Source of the DNA: Hysterangium stoloniferum
Lineage: Eukaryota; Basidiomycota; Agaricomycetes; Hysterangiales; Hysterangiaceae
DNA: 64,000 nt
Assembly (NCBI GenBank): GCA_015178975.1
Contig: WHVD01000184.1
Coordinates: forward strand, 62,001 to 126,000
Direction: 5' to 3'
The translations under genes and the position numbers were made by a program. Numbering within the stretch: position 1 is the first letter of the stretch; every line of letters begins with the position of its first letter. Positions 1-9,932 of the stretch are shown piece by piece. Below the pieces are notes generated by a model. It saw only the letters and a list, made by a program, of their open reading frames with translations. It did no database searches and had not been told where the DNA came from.

Positions 1-616
1 TAAGGGGAATGTCATAAACACTATGGCCAGGGTGGATCCTATCCATATGTTGTTTCGATATAAAAAATTTATTGTCAACGCCATGGCGGTGAGAATGATG
101 GAGAGGATGATCAGTCCTATATAGAACCCATCGTTTTACCTTCATCCATGCAGCAATTGTTATCCACACGCCATAACCGCCACGGGAAGACTAGAATACA
201 TCCAAAGAGATAAATTTAATCCAGAAACGTCTTGGGTACTACCACCTCTACACAACTTGTAGATTGACAGGCATGTGGTAACGAAAATAAACGAGTCTTT
301 TGACAAAATCTTTCATGTACCCTCCTAGGGCGACTTCTTTGTAGATACCGGAGTGGTAGCACATGTGCCAATACTTGTTTCCAGGTAGAGGTTAATGCAG
401 CACGCGATGGTAAGTGGACACGCAGGCATTCCCATGCTACATCGTGGAGGCAGCATTTGAATCTTTCACGGAACAGAGCGGGAAGGTGGAATAGCCACCA
501 TGTCACGTTTAAGTTGATCATCGTAAGAACAAAAATACCCCAGTCCAATCCATCAGTCTCGCGCTGTTTGCTGGCGGGGAGGTGACACGAGGGGGTGAAG
601 GAAAGGTAGGATCCAT
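1..616 (-). pseudogene. Multi-pass membrane protein gene, copy 1 (broken, cut by window edge)
   Basis: This is a decayed copy of the intact gene at 27147-28049. The two align almost base for base, from the start codon (position 616 on the minus strand) to the window edge, where the gene would continue leftward. Compared with the intact copy it has small deletions (near 120 and 172) and single-base changes that break the frame, so only a 110-residue open stretch remains. The recognisable N-terminal part contains the first membrane segment (DWGIFVLTMINLNVTWWLFH). I do not recognise the family. It is one of three copies of the same host unit in this window. Confidence 0.8.
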
Positions 617-1490
617 GTCACTATCTCAAATGGTCGAGAAGGAACGGGGATCTGCTATAGTAATCCTACACTGCAGGGGATATTAACAAAATATGGTGTT
701 TGGTGCTATGTTGTAACATGAGGTCAAGGTAGCCAGACAACTGTAGCTTAGACAGGCATTATTAAATGGTGCCCGCCTAAGATTTGAATAAATGACTGGG
801 AGCCGAACGCTCCTTTTGGTTAGAGTCGACAATATCATCATAGCATATCGATACCCTCAGCTTTCACTGGAAGAACGCCCCGGATTTGAGGATCCGGGGC
901 TTCTTCCGTTGAAAGAGGGTTGAAGAGGGTGTCGATTATAGAAAGAGACTTCCTGTCATGTCGCTGTGTGTTTGTACGCTACGGGAGTGTGGAATAATTA
1001 CCACCTCTCAGTGGTTTTAGAGTAGCTAAGCTTTATTAGACGTCCCCACTCACCACATTTTTCATCGAGAATGCCCGAGAAACGCTGAAAAAATGAAGCC
1101 GAGGTCGAGAGGCAGATTACGCTTCTTGACCCTTCCTTCTAATCAGCCTGCATGGTCAAGAGATAAATCACGCTCCATTTCAGGGACCTGTCGGACCGCG
1201 ACTAACACTATATGTTAGTACATTTTTAGTGGTGCTGGAAAGATTCGTGGAGAGTAACTACGAAATTTAGCAGAGACGGATTTGAACGTTATAGGTCTTC
1301 GTGCCAACCCGGTATAATTCAACCATAGGTATGTATTTCAAAAGTTTTTATAGAAGTAGATATCGCATTTACGTTTGCTAATTCGTCGCATTCACTCATT
1401 ATGTATTGATCTTGAGTACTAGTCCATGCACTTGGAGCTTCGTCACTATAGAGACGTTGCGGCATTAGTTATGCAATGTTTAATGGGACC
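617..1490. other. Non-coding spacer of duplicated unit, copy 1
   Basis: There is no supportable gene here. The stretch aligns to 28050-29240 and 48284-49270, the spacers of the other two unit copies. It contains the inverted repeat at 861-915. It also serves as the empty site for the solo LTR present in copy 2 at 28825-29168: the target GTCCA occurs once here, near 1421-1425. Confidence 0.75.
861..915. repeat. Long perfect hairpin between host genes (copy 1)
   Basis: A 9 bp GC-rich stem, GCCCCGGAT pairing with ATCCGGGGC around a TTGAGG loop, is extended outward by GGAAGAA/TTCTTCC and CTTTCA/TGAAAG. The same structure is at 28284-28336 and 48491-48545. It lies about 250 bp upstream of the membrane protein start codon and has no T-run typical of a bacterial terminator. 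Its role is unknown: it may be a small palindromic mobile sequence, a structured RNA or chance. Confidence 0.6.
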
Positions 1491-1491
1491 A

Positions 1492-1814
1492 TCAGGTGGG
1501 AGGAGATATTAGAGTGCCTTCAAGGCGTTGTGGAGGCCAGATCAATAATACACCTTTCCCCTCCGAGTCGATATCGCCGACTGCGATGTGAGTACCGTTT
1601 ACAGCCAAACTATTAGTTTTAAATAACCCAGGTGATTCGCTGGTCCAAATTTTCTCCATTTTCGATTTATGCACGCTGAGGGTTCCTAACAATGTTAGGT
1701 GAAAACACTGTTCGCTGAAGCGAAGGCACTAAAGAAAGAAAGAATAAATATTTGCACTTGCAGAAGCTGGATATACCTACATCCCATAATAGGACCTTCA
1801 GCAATCTACCAGCA
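1492..1814 (-). pseudogene. WDR53-like WD40 gene, C-terminal fragment, copy 1
   Basis: Only the C-terminal end of the WD40 gene that is complete at 49271-50668 is present. The reading ESPGLFKTNSLAVNGTHIAV and a following LIWPPQRLEG match the last exons of the full gene. The homology stops abruptly near 1814, where an AMP-binding gene fragment on the opposite strand begins. The same breakpoint is seen in copy 2 (near 34405), so the truncated WD40 tail and the AMP-binding fragment were joined before the duplication. Confidence 0.7.
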
Positions 1815-2228
1815 TAGGGTGGGGCCTGATAGAAACAAGTCCTACCTGCGCGCTTCAATCGCCCGAAGAGTGGCTAAACAAAGCTGGCAGCATTGGAAGC
1901 GCGACTCGTTCTTGATGACGGCATAACTAATGCAGCGGAGGGAGAGCCTGGCGAGATTTGGATCAGAGGTCCAAATGTCATAAAGGTACGGCCTTTTCGT
2001 CTTGTTCTATTCATGGCGCTGGTGTTCGGGACGCCTTCGTTTATGACTAATTCTCAAATTTGTGTGTAGGGCTATTTGACTAATCCATCTGCGACAACAG
2101 ACGCCATCACCCCTGATGGCTGGTTCAAAACGGGAGATATCGCTGTAGTAGACAGGGACGGACATTTCTTCATCATTGACTGAAAAAAAAAATTAATTAA
2201 ATACAAGGTAAATCAGCAATTTCTTATA

Positions 2229-2442
2229 CAGTGACTTACAAAACATATCCAATGTTTTGTAGTTTCAGCTTATATATGCTATATCCCAGTAGATAAAATA
2301 GTAGAAATCACCAAAATATTTGTGAACATGGCCTATCATGTATATATTTATATGGTAGAACTATATTATGTAATATCCATATATGGAAACACTATGAATA
2401 TTTCAATGGAGAGGGTTCATTGGATACGTTTTGTAACTGACA
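2229..2442 (+). repeat. Tc1 left terminal inverted repeat
   Basis: About 214 bp, inverted relative to 3619-3832. Its inner end carries a second, inverted version of the outer tip (TTGGATACGTTTTGTAACTG), so each arm is itself a partial palindrome with two candidate transposase binding sites. Confidence 0.85.
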
Positions 2443-2467
2443 CATTTAGGCAGGAAATTACTAGTAT

Positions 2468-3484
2468 TTAGTACTTAGTGTAGCCACCCTTTGCCTTTAA
2501 TATATCTGAAACCCTCCTAGGCATACTTTCAATCAAATCCTGACACCCCTTTTCATCAATCTTGTACCATTCATCCACCACCCTCTCCCACAACTCTTCC
2601 ATCCCCTGGGGTGCATTTTCATACCCTGCCAACCTCCTCTTCAGGTGATTCCATAGGTGTTCAATGGGATTCAAGTCAGGAGACTGTGCTGGCCATGAGA
2701 GAACCCTGAAACCATTTTCTTGGAACCAATTCTGGGCCTTCTTACAGGTATGCTTGGGGTCATTGTCCTGCTGGAAGATGATACCATTGGCAGATTTACC
2801 ATAGTCCTTAAGACTGGCTTGCACGTCATCCTCCAGAATCTGGATGTAGAGATCCCCATCCATCCTTCCATCAATCTTGCATGCATACCCAACCCCCTCC
2901 CACAGCATGCACCCCCAAACCATTAAAGATCCACCCCCAAACTTCAGGGTTCCCTCAACCAGCCTGTCACTCAAGCCCTCCCCTGCCTTTTTCCACACCC
3001 ACTTCCTGCCATCTGACCCCAGCCTATTAATTTTGGTCTCATCAGACCACACCACGTTCTTCCAATCCTCCACAGTCCAATCCTGATATGCCAAAGCAAA
3101 ATCCATTCTCTCCTTTTTATGCCTCTTAGAAAGAAGAGGCCTTTTCTTCTTTACCACAGGCTTCATCCCAGCTGCCTTGAGTCGATGATGCACTGTTTGA
3201 GGATTGAGTGACTGGTTGGTGATAGTGCAAAGTGCCTTTGTTGCATCTACAGCTGTATCAGCCTTTCCAGAGCTGATAAGGCATTGTGCAAAATGGATGT
3301 TGGCTGTGGAGAGTTTGGAAGAGTGACCACCAGAGGACTTAGAAAGGTGGGAATGGTGTTTAGAATGAAGTCTAGAGATAGTAGCATAGCTATAGCCAGT
3401 AGAAACTGAAATTTGTCTGGCAGAATGGCCAGCATCAAGTAGAGAAAGGATCTCATACTGGGCAGCAGTGGAAAGAGGATGCAT
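2468..3484 (-). CDS. Tc1-like DD34E transposase
   Basis: This intact 338-residue open frame would catalyse cut-and-paste transposition by binding the terminal inverted repeats in the nucleus. The N-terminal 110 residues have the helix-turn-helix layout of the family (AAQYEILSLLDAGHSARQIS is a Psq/HTH-like start). The catalytic triad is visible: D in WSDETKINR, D in QQDNDPKHT, and E in PDLNPIEHLW, with exactly 34 residues between the last two. Length is normal for Tc1 transposases (about 340). There is no stop or frameshift, in contrast to every other transposon gene nearby. I chose this start because it is the first ATG, and the HTH follows directly. Confidence 0.92.
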   Translation of the reverse strand: MHPLSTAAQYEILSLLDAGHSARQISVSTGYSYATISRLHSKHHSHLSKSSGGHSSKLSTANIHFAQCLISSGKADTAVDATKALCTITNQSLNPQTVHHRLKAAGMKPVVKKKRPLLSKRHKKERMDFALAYQDWTVEDWKNVVWSDETKINRLGSDGRKWVWKKAGEGLSDRLVEGTLKFGGGSLMVWGCMLWEGVGYACKIDGRMDGDLYIQILEDDVQASLKDYGKSANGIIFQQDNDPKHTCKKAQNWFQENGFRVLSWPAQSPDLNPIEHLWNHLKRRLAGYENAPQGMEELWERVVDEWYKIDEKGCQDLIESMPRRVSDILKAKGGYTKY

Positions 3485-3618
3485 AGTTAGAATTGAGGGA
3501 ATCTTAGCTGAGAAAGCCCTTCAACTTATACTGTAGTATAGAATGATCACATGACATGTTGAAAAACATAAACAAATGCAAACAATCAACATAGGCATAT
3601 GGTTTTCATGCCAGAACC

Positions 3619-3832
3619 TGTCAGTTACAAAACGTATCCAATGAACCCTCTCCATTAAAATATTCATAGTGTTTCCATATATGGATATTACATAATATAG
3701 TTCTACCATATAAATATATACATGATAGGTCATGTTCACAAATATTTTGGTGATTTCTACTATTTTATCTACTGGGATATAGCATATATAAGCTGAAACT
3801 ACAAAACATTGGATACGTTTTGTAAGTCACTG
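3619..3832 (-). repeat. Tc1 right terminal inverted repeat
   Basis: Mirror of 2229-2442 with a few substitutions, including GGATAC versus the left arm's ACATATCC at the outer tip. Followed by the TA duplication at 3833-3834. Confidence 0.85.
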
Positions 3833-5265
3833 TAATACCGTAATGGATTGGAATAAAATGTCTTGTACAGGGAGTCCAAGGCAGGCTCATACGACCACGT
3901 AAAATCCTGATTTTACTGATCCTCCATGCACAGTTCCCCCTGTGGATCTAGAAGGTGTCCTCCTTACACACCCAAATGTTATCGATGCTGGTGTCATTGG
4001 CGTGTGGTCGGAAGCCAAGGCGACTGAATTCCCTCGGTGAGCTTTATGCCCCACGATTGTCCTGTTCTCAATGTATTCCTAGGGCATATGTTGTCCCTAG
4101 AGGTGGTGCAGGGAGTCTGAAAACGTCTGTAGAGAAAGATGCCTTTGGTCGTGAGATTCAGACTTGGATACGGAGCAAGGTCGCACGCCATAAATATCTG
4201 CGTGGTGGTGAGTTCGATTATGTTTATTCGAGTGCATCCACCTGTATCTACCCATACTTGGCCAATGATCCTCATCGATTACAATCTACCACCAGAGGAT
4301 TGAATGCTCATGGAAAATCTTATCCCTTTAGGAGTCATCCCCGGACCAAATTCCCCAGAAACCCTTGATTCATTCTACATCCCTTTTATTGATGAATGCC
4401 TTCAACTAGCCCATGAAGTTCACACTTATGATGCATCCTGTTGAAAGAACATTGCTATGCATGCCTACCTGATTACTACATTTGGGGACATTCCTCCAAT
4501 CTCAAAGCTTCTACACCTCAAAGGACACAATGGATATTGCCCCTGTCGCACCTGTATGATTCGTGGTGAACATATTGAAGGATCAACAAATAGTGTCTAC
4601 TATGTTCCACTGTGTGCTCCAATTTGAAGCCACACACCCTCTGAGCTTGGTTGGGACCCATCAAATCTCCCTTGATGCAGTATAAATGGTTTAAAGGAGC
4701 AACTTCATGAAATACAGAGTGCTGCAACAGGTAAACAACAAGATGCTCTCGCAACACATTATGGCATCAATGGTTTCTCATATATTCTCAAGGTCCCCTC
4801 GCTTTCTTTTCCAGCCTCATTCCCACATAATATCATGCATCTATTCTTTGAGAACATTTGTCCATTATTGTGGGCTCATTGGATTGGTGCATGCAAGTTC
4901 AAAGATAAGCCACCGGCTGACCCTGGTTACAGGCTTGCACCTCATATCTGGGAAGACATTGGTCACGAGACAGCTGATGCTTACAAGAAGTGGAATATTG
5001 GTCTTTTTGGATTATATATCTTGCCCCTGCACTCTTACATGGTCGCTTTCCCAATGACCGGTATTACAAGCACCTCCTCCTTCTCATCAAAATTATAAAG
5101 AAATGCTTTCAATTCAAAATAATATCTCAAGAATTGGAGGAACTTTGGCAATCTATTATCCAATGGGTTGAACAGTATGAAAGGTATGTACACATACACA
5201 ACTTGGATGATGTTCAAACTTATTTATTAAACAGATTATACTACAAATATAATGAAGGAAATCTG

Positions 5266-6799
5266 TGTTAAGAACAGAAAACTGACTAATGTCAGTAGGC
5301 TGATGGGGACCAATCAGAAGGACTTGGCTTCAGCTTATGTGCTGCACCCTTGCAAGTTACTGTCAGGTGTCCTTAAATTTTGGGCAGGTGAAGACTAGTC
5401 CTATCAAATTCCTCACAGTGAGTTACCGATCGGAACTGAAGGATAAGTCAAGTGTCGGGCCGAGGGTTCAGAGGCCAAGGGTGGGCAAGCACACACAGAG
5501 GCAGGGAGCGGGATACTTAGAGTGAGGCTTATGGGAGATGTATGTGGGTGTTCTGAGTTGATATTCTGATTGCCTAGTAGCTACAATTATGGTGGGTCTA
5601 TATACAAGTTATCAGCATCTAGAAAATACTAACTAAGGGAAGAGTGGAAGATACTATTGACAAATAAGCTTGACTAGGAACTGGAAGGTTATGATAAGTT
5701 TAGAGGCTGTGATTAACTGAGAGCGGACTTACAAGAAAAGGAAATAGTCCAAGGGTTACAGGTATATATGGCATAGGTGAAACATAGAGTAGAGCAGATC
5801 AACATAAGTAAAAAGGAGATGTATTGTGAGGGATATGCCCTGGTCATGGTTTTATTATAGTAAAATACTCCTTTTATTTTATTTTATTTATCTTTTACAT
5901 ATTCACTCATATTTTCCTATTCTTTACATTCTTCGAATATTGCACCATTTCTTTAGTTCAAAGTGCTGTGTATACTTGTGGGTGTACTCAGCACCAAATA
6001 GAGAGACACACTTTTTACCCAGAAACCACCACTCGTAAGACACTAAACTAGGTCTACTACAAGCGGTGATTAGGGTAACATGCCAGCTACTACATAAGTA
6101 GCATTATCTGAACTATCTGAGCTAACTAACATCTCAGGCCTCGAACTGTAATAGTCGAGGCCTCCTCTCAATCTATCATGCTCATCTACTTCAGCGTCAT
6201 CTAGCTCTCTCACTCTCTCACTCTCTCTAATATCACACTGCAATAGTCGATATTCTTCATATATAGAGTGGTCTGAATACTCGACCCTTTACAGTGGTGA
6301 TCTGGGCTGGACCGCTCTTTCCCTACGAAGAAAATTTTATTCTAACTATCAAATTCGAAGTACAAAAGCTCCACCGATACGGAGAAATTCACGAAAAGGC
6401 TCAACAGATCCAGCTACTACATAAGTAGCATTATCTGAACTATCTGAGCTAACTAACATCTCAGGCCTCAAACTGTAATAGTCGAGGCCTCCTCTCAATC
6501 TATCACGCTCATCTACTTCAGCATCATCTAGCTCTCTCACTCTCTCACTCTCTCTAATATCGCACTGCAATAGTCAATATTCTTCGTATATAGAGCGGTC
6601 TGAATACTCGACCCTTTACATGTATCAAAGTATAACCAGATAGTATGAGTATAATTTGACAGGGGTGTAAATGGGGTTTGATTGCCATGAAGGTATACAT
6701 CAATGTCAGGTGGCTGATGGTTTGACTTGAATAATAACTAGAAAAGTTGTATCCTTGGGGACCATCAGTTTGTGACAGGGTTGCAACACGGTCGTAACA
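5266..6799 (-). mobile_element. Solo LTR, family B (B1), containing a nested LTR element
   Basis: It begins TGTTAAGAACAG and ends GGTCGTAACA, matching 9195-9932 and 45218-46462 (inverted). The flanks are ATCTG (5261-5265) and AGCTG (6800-6804), a 5 bp duplication with one change. It interrupts the Tnp2 relic. A second LTR element occupies 5825-6620. The strand is inferred from the gypsy coding direction of the related A family, whose LTRs start TGTTACGACC in coding sense. Confidence 0.85.
5825..6620 (+). mobile_element. Deleted LTR element (family D-like): LTR, 117 bp internal, partial LTR
   Basis: It starts TGTGAGGGATATGCC, ends CTCGACCCTTTACA and is flanked by a perfect TGTAT duplication (5820-5824, 6621-6625). 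A complete LTR occupies 5825-6293. Then follow 117 bp of internal sequence starting GTGGTGATCTGGGCTGG, and a 5'-truncated LTR copy (6411-6620) nearly identical to 6084-6293. This is best explained as an element that lost almost all its interior plus the start of its 3' LTR. Confidence 0.8.
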
Positions 6800-6842
6800 A
6801 GCTGCCTGCATTACTTTTAATGTGCATGCAATGCTGCACATT

Positions 6843-7641
6843 TGTTAAGGGTGCGTACACAGAGGGTTTTCAGAGAAACCCATGGGAAATCTGGTAGGAC
6901 TTGGCTTCAGCTTATAGGCTGTGCCCTCACAAGATCATGTTGTCCAATTTCAAACAGGCAGATGGGAATTCCGGGGAGTCCAGGCGGAGTTTGTGGGTCG
7001 AGAGGTCATGGGTTGAGAGGTCGGGGAGTCGAGATAGATAAGTTGGAGGTTGAGTGATAAATGCATTGGAGCCTGTGGGCTCCAACTAGTGAGAGTGGTG
7101 TAATTCAAAGAGGAGTTTAGAGCAGAAAATGTACTAGATTACTGGGGAGAATCTAAGCTGATTTTCTGACTGGATTGTATATACAACATTTGCCAGACTA
7201 TATAGACTGTGGAATGAAATACCAAATACAGTAATAATGAAAATGAAACTAGCAAACATAAAATGAGATAAGTAAACACCAACCTTGGTGTTAGGAATGG
7301 AATGGAGCAGAGTCCAAATCGTGACAGATCATAAAACCATAACAGGAATGGAGCGGGAGTCTGAATTGTGACAGGTCATTTGACTATAATGGGAACGGGG
7401 CTCAGTTAGAGGGATGACGGGTTTTCCAAGCAGGGTCCAGTGACTGATGCATGGGACAGAGTTGGACATAGACAGAGACAGAGTCTGGCAGGTATTCCGG
7501 TGACTGATAGATGAAGTCAAACGTGGACAAGTCTGACGTACAGAGTCTGGCAGGAATTCTGGTCAACTGACAATTGGTGCATATAGGGTGCAGGTGCATA
7601 TAAGTTATGCCTGGAGTCCAGCGGGAATTCCAGTCGTAACA
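6843..7641 (-). repeat. 3' LTR of composite gypsy (A1)
   Basis: 799 bp, TG to CA; in coding sense it starts TGTTACGACTGGAATTCC at 7641. It is preceded in coding sense by a polypurine tract. It contains about two units of the 15 bp repeat that is expanded in A2 (near 7003-7030). Confidence 0.85.
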
Positions 7642-7644
7642 GTA

Positions 7645-7654
7645 CTCTCCCTTT
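7645..7654 (-). other. Polypurine tract of the gypsy element
   Basis: In coding sense AAAGGGAGAG lies three bases upstream of the 3' LTR. Its position fixes A1 as the 3' LTR and so the extent of the element. Confidence 0.7.
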
Positions 7655-7790
7655 ATGCTGAAGTCCCAAAGAGGCTCTAGACCTTGATAAGGTTTTGTCG
7701 GTTATGTGCATGTGCCAAAAGTCATGTCAATTACACATATGTGTCAAAGAGTCATGTGATCTGGAAGGTAAGGTTCAGACATGATGAGCC

Positions 7791-7798
7791 TATATAAA
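7791..7798 (+). promoter_or_regulatory. TATA box of the gypsy antisense gene
   Basis: TATATAAA lies 54-61 bp upstream of the candidate start codon at 7852. A pyrimidine-rich stretch (TTCTTCTTCTTTTATTACCC) and a good start context (CAACACCATG) lie between. It faces away from the 3' LTR and opposite to gag-pol transcription. Confidence 0.6.
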
Positions 7799-8010
7799 AA
7801 ATTGAAAAAATGAATTTTTCTTCTTCTTTTATTACCCCCATCATCAACACCATGTGTTAGGGTACATACACAGTTTCTGGAGAAACCCACGGAGAATCTG
7901 GTAGGACTTGGCTTCAGCTTATAGGCTGTACCCTCATGAGATCATGTTGTCCAATTTCAAATAGGTGGACAGGAATCCCAGGGAGTCCGGGCAGAGTTCG
8001 TGGGTTGAGA

Positions 8011-8896
8011 GGTTGTGGGTTGAGAGGTTGTGGGTTGAGAGGTTGTGGGTTGAGAGGTTGTGGGTTGAGAGGTTGTGGGTTGAGAGGTTGTGGGTTGAGA
8101 GGTTGTGGGTTGAGAGGTTGTGGGTTGAGAGGTTGTGGGTTGAGAGGTTGTGGGTTGAGAGGTTGTGGGTTGAGAGGTTGTGGGTTGAGAGGTTGTGGGT
8201 TGAGAGGTTGTGGGTTGAGAGGTTGTGGGTTGAGAGGTTGTGGGTTGAGAGGTTGTGGGTTGAGAGGTTGTGGGTTGAGAGGTTGTGGGTTGAGAGGTTG
8301 TGGGTTGAGAGGTTGTGGGTTGAGAGGTTGTGGGTTGAGAGGTTGTGGGTTGAGAGGTTGTGGGTTGAGAGGTTGTGGGTTGAGAGGTTGTGGGTTGAGA
8401 GGTTGTGGGTTGAGAGGTTGTGGGTTGAGAGGTTGTGGGTTGAGAGGTTGTGGGTTGAGAGGTTGTGGGTTGAGAGGTTGTGGGTTGAGAGGTTGTGGGT
8501 TGAGAGGTTGTGGGTTGAGAGGTTGTGGGTTGAGAGGTTGTGGGTTGAGAGGTTGTGGGTTGAGAGGTTGTGGGTTGAGAGGTTGTGGGTTGAGAGGTTG
8601 TGGGTTGAGAGGTTGTGGGTTGAGAGGTTGTGGGTTGAGAGGTTGTGGGTTGAGAGGTTGTGGGTTGAGAGGTTGTGGGTTGAGAGGTTGTGGGTTGAGA
8701 GGTTGTGGGTTGAGAGGTTGTGGGTTGAGAGGTTGTGGGTTGAGAGGTTGTGGGTTGAGAGGTTGTGGGTTGAGAGGTTGTGGGTTGAGAGGTTGTGGGT
8801 TGAGAGGTTGGGGAGTCGAGAGGTTGTGGGTTGAGAGGTTGTGGGTTGAGAGGTTGTGGGTTGAGAGGTTGTGGGTTGAGAGGTTGTGGGTTGAGA
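8011..8896 (+). repeat. 15 bp minisatellite array inside LTR A2
   Basis: There are 53 consecutive identical units of GGTTGTGGGTTGAGA (8011-8805), one 16 bp variant GGTTGGGGAGTCGAGA (8806-8821), then five more perfect units (8822-8896), followed by the variant again. The plus strand of the perfect block has no cytosine for about 800 bp. Because 15 is a multiple of three, most frames stay open, which explains the long meaningless reading frames here. Homologous LTRs have about 2 units (A1) and 6 units (A4, as GGTCATGGGTTGAGA). Confidence 0.97.
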
Positions 8897-9194
8897 GGTT
8901 GGGGAGTCGAGATAAATAAGAAAGATAGATGTGTTGGAGCCATGGGCTCTGACTAGCATGAGTGGTGTAATTCAAGGAGGAGTTTAGAGCAGAAAATGTA
9001 TTAGATTACTGGGGGGGAATCTAAGGCAATTTTCTGACTGGATTGTATGTACAACATCTGCCAGACTACAGTATATAGACCATGGAATGAATAACATACC
9101 AAATCCAGTAATAATGAAATGAAAGTAGCAAAACATGAAATGAGAATAGTAAACACCAAATTTGGTGTTAGGAACAGGACAGAATGGAGTGGAG

Positions 9195-9932
9195 TGTTAA
9201 GAACTGAAAACTGATTAATGTTGGTGGCCGACAGGGACCAATTGGAAGGACTTGGCTTCAGCTTATGTGCTGCGCCCTCACAAATATCCGTAGTGTCCTT
9301 AAATTTCGGATGGGTGAAGACTAATCCTAAAGAGTACCTTTTGGCAAGATCCCGATCGGGACTGAAGGATAAGTTGAGTGTCGGGCCAAGGGGTCGGGAT
9401 TGAGAGTGGGCGAGTGCACGCGAAGGCGGATGAGGGGATCCTTAGTATGAGACTTCTACAGATGTATGAGGGTATTCTGAGTCAATATTCTGATTGCCTA
9501 GTAACTACAACTACAGTGGGTTCATATACAAGTAACAGGCGTCTAGAAAATACTAATGGGGAGAAAGGTGGAAAACGGTATTAACAATAAGCTTGACTAG
9601 GAATGGGAAGTTTATGATTAGTTCGGAGGCTGAAGAGATAACTGAGAGTGGAATTACGGAAAAAGGAAATAGTTCAAGGACTACAAATATACATAGACAT
9701 ATGTGAAACATAGGATAGAACGGATCATGATAATAAAAGGGATGTATCAAAAGTTTAACCAGATAGTACAAGTATATTTTGACATGGGCGTAAACAGAGT
9801 TTGATCATCACGAAAGCATACGTCAGCCTCGGGGGCCAATGGTTTCTGATGTGGTGACTTGAATAGTAACTTGAATCGTCAATAAGTGGCGATAACCTCG
9901 GGGACCGATAGGGTTGCGACACGGTCATAACA
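9195..9932 (-). mobile_element. Solo LTR B2, nested in A2
   Basis: 738 bp from TGTTAAGAACTG to GGTCATAACA, with a perfect TGGAG duplication (9190-9194, 9933-9937). The A2 sequence continues cleanly on the far side. It is an undisturbed reference copy of the B LTR family. Confidence 0.93.

Larger units (their letters stand above)
2229..3832 (-). mobile_element. Tc1-family DNA transposon, apparently complete
   Basis: The 1604 bp element starts CAGTGACTTACAAAAC and ends with its inverse GTTTTGTAAGTCACTG. It is flanked by TA on each side (2227-2228 and 3833-3834), the Tc1/mariner target duplication. The homologous uninterrupted site is at about 34820-34830 in unit copy 2, where the intron runs straight through one TA. 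The terminal inverted repeats are about 214 bp. The single gene is an intact DD34E transposase. It sits in an intron of the AMP-binding pseudogene, so insertion followed the unit duplication or occurred in this copy only. Confidence 0.93.
1859..4257 (+). pseudogene. AMP-binding enzyme (acyl-CoA ligase-like), copy 1, interrupted by Tc1
   Basis: Fragments of an adenylate-forming enzyme of the 4-coumarate/acyl-CoA ligase type can be read exon by exon. Residues GEPGEIWIRGPNVIK end at an intron (1986-2069). The next exon (2070-2207) begins GYLTNPSATTDAITPDGWFK and continues TGDIAVVDRDGHFFIID, the conserved A8-type core. The following arginine codon is TGA instead of CGA, then KKKLIKYK. The next intron holds the Tc1 element. 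Beyond it are VDLEGVLLTHPNVIDAGVIG, an intron of about 45 bp with GTGAGC and CCTAG ends, and the C-terminal domain (AYVVPRGGAGSLKTSVEKDA). The sequence breaks inside the next intron, at about 4257, into a Tnp2 relic. The N-terminal half is absent. It is certainly non-functional. Confidence 0.8.

Noticed and set aside
3955-4368. 137-residue plus-strand frame first taken as part of the Tnp2 transposase
   Set aside because: Most of it (to about 4257) is the C-terminal domain of the AMP-binding enzyme read through an intron. Tnp2 sequence begins only after that.
8011-8910. Possible CRISPR-like or telomere-like array
   Set aside because: There are no spacers, the unit is 15 bp head-to-tail, the genome is eukaryotic, and the array lies within one LTR with a clean target duplication.
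7914-8975. Long open frames of 289-353 residues on both strands (repeats of VERLW, LRGCG, STHNL, PQPLN, TSQPT)
   Set aside because: They are produced by the 15 bp array, whose unit length is a multiple of three and lacks stops in most frames. There is no promoter, intron or non-repetitive domain.
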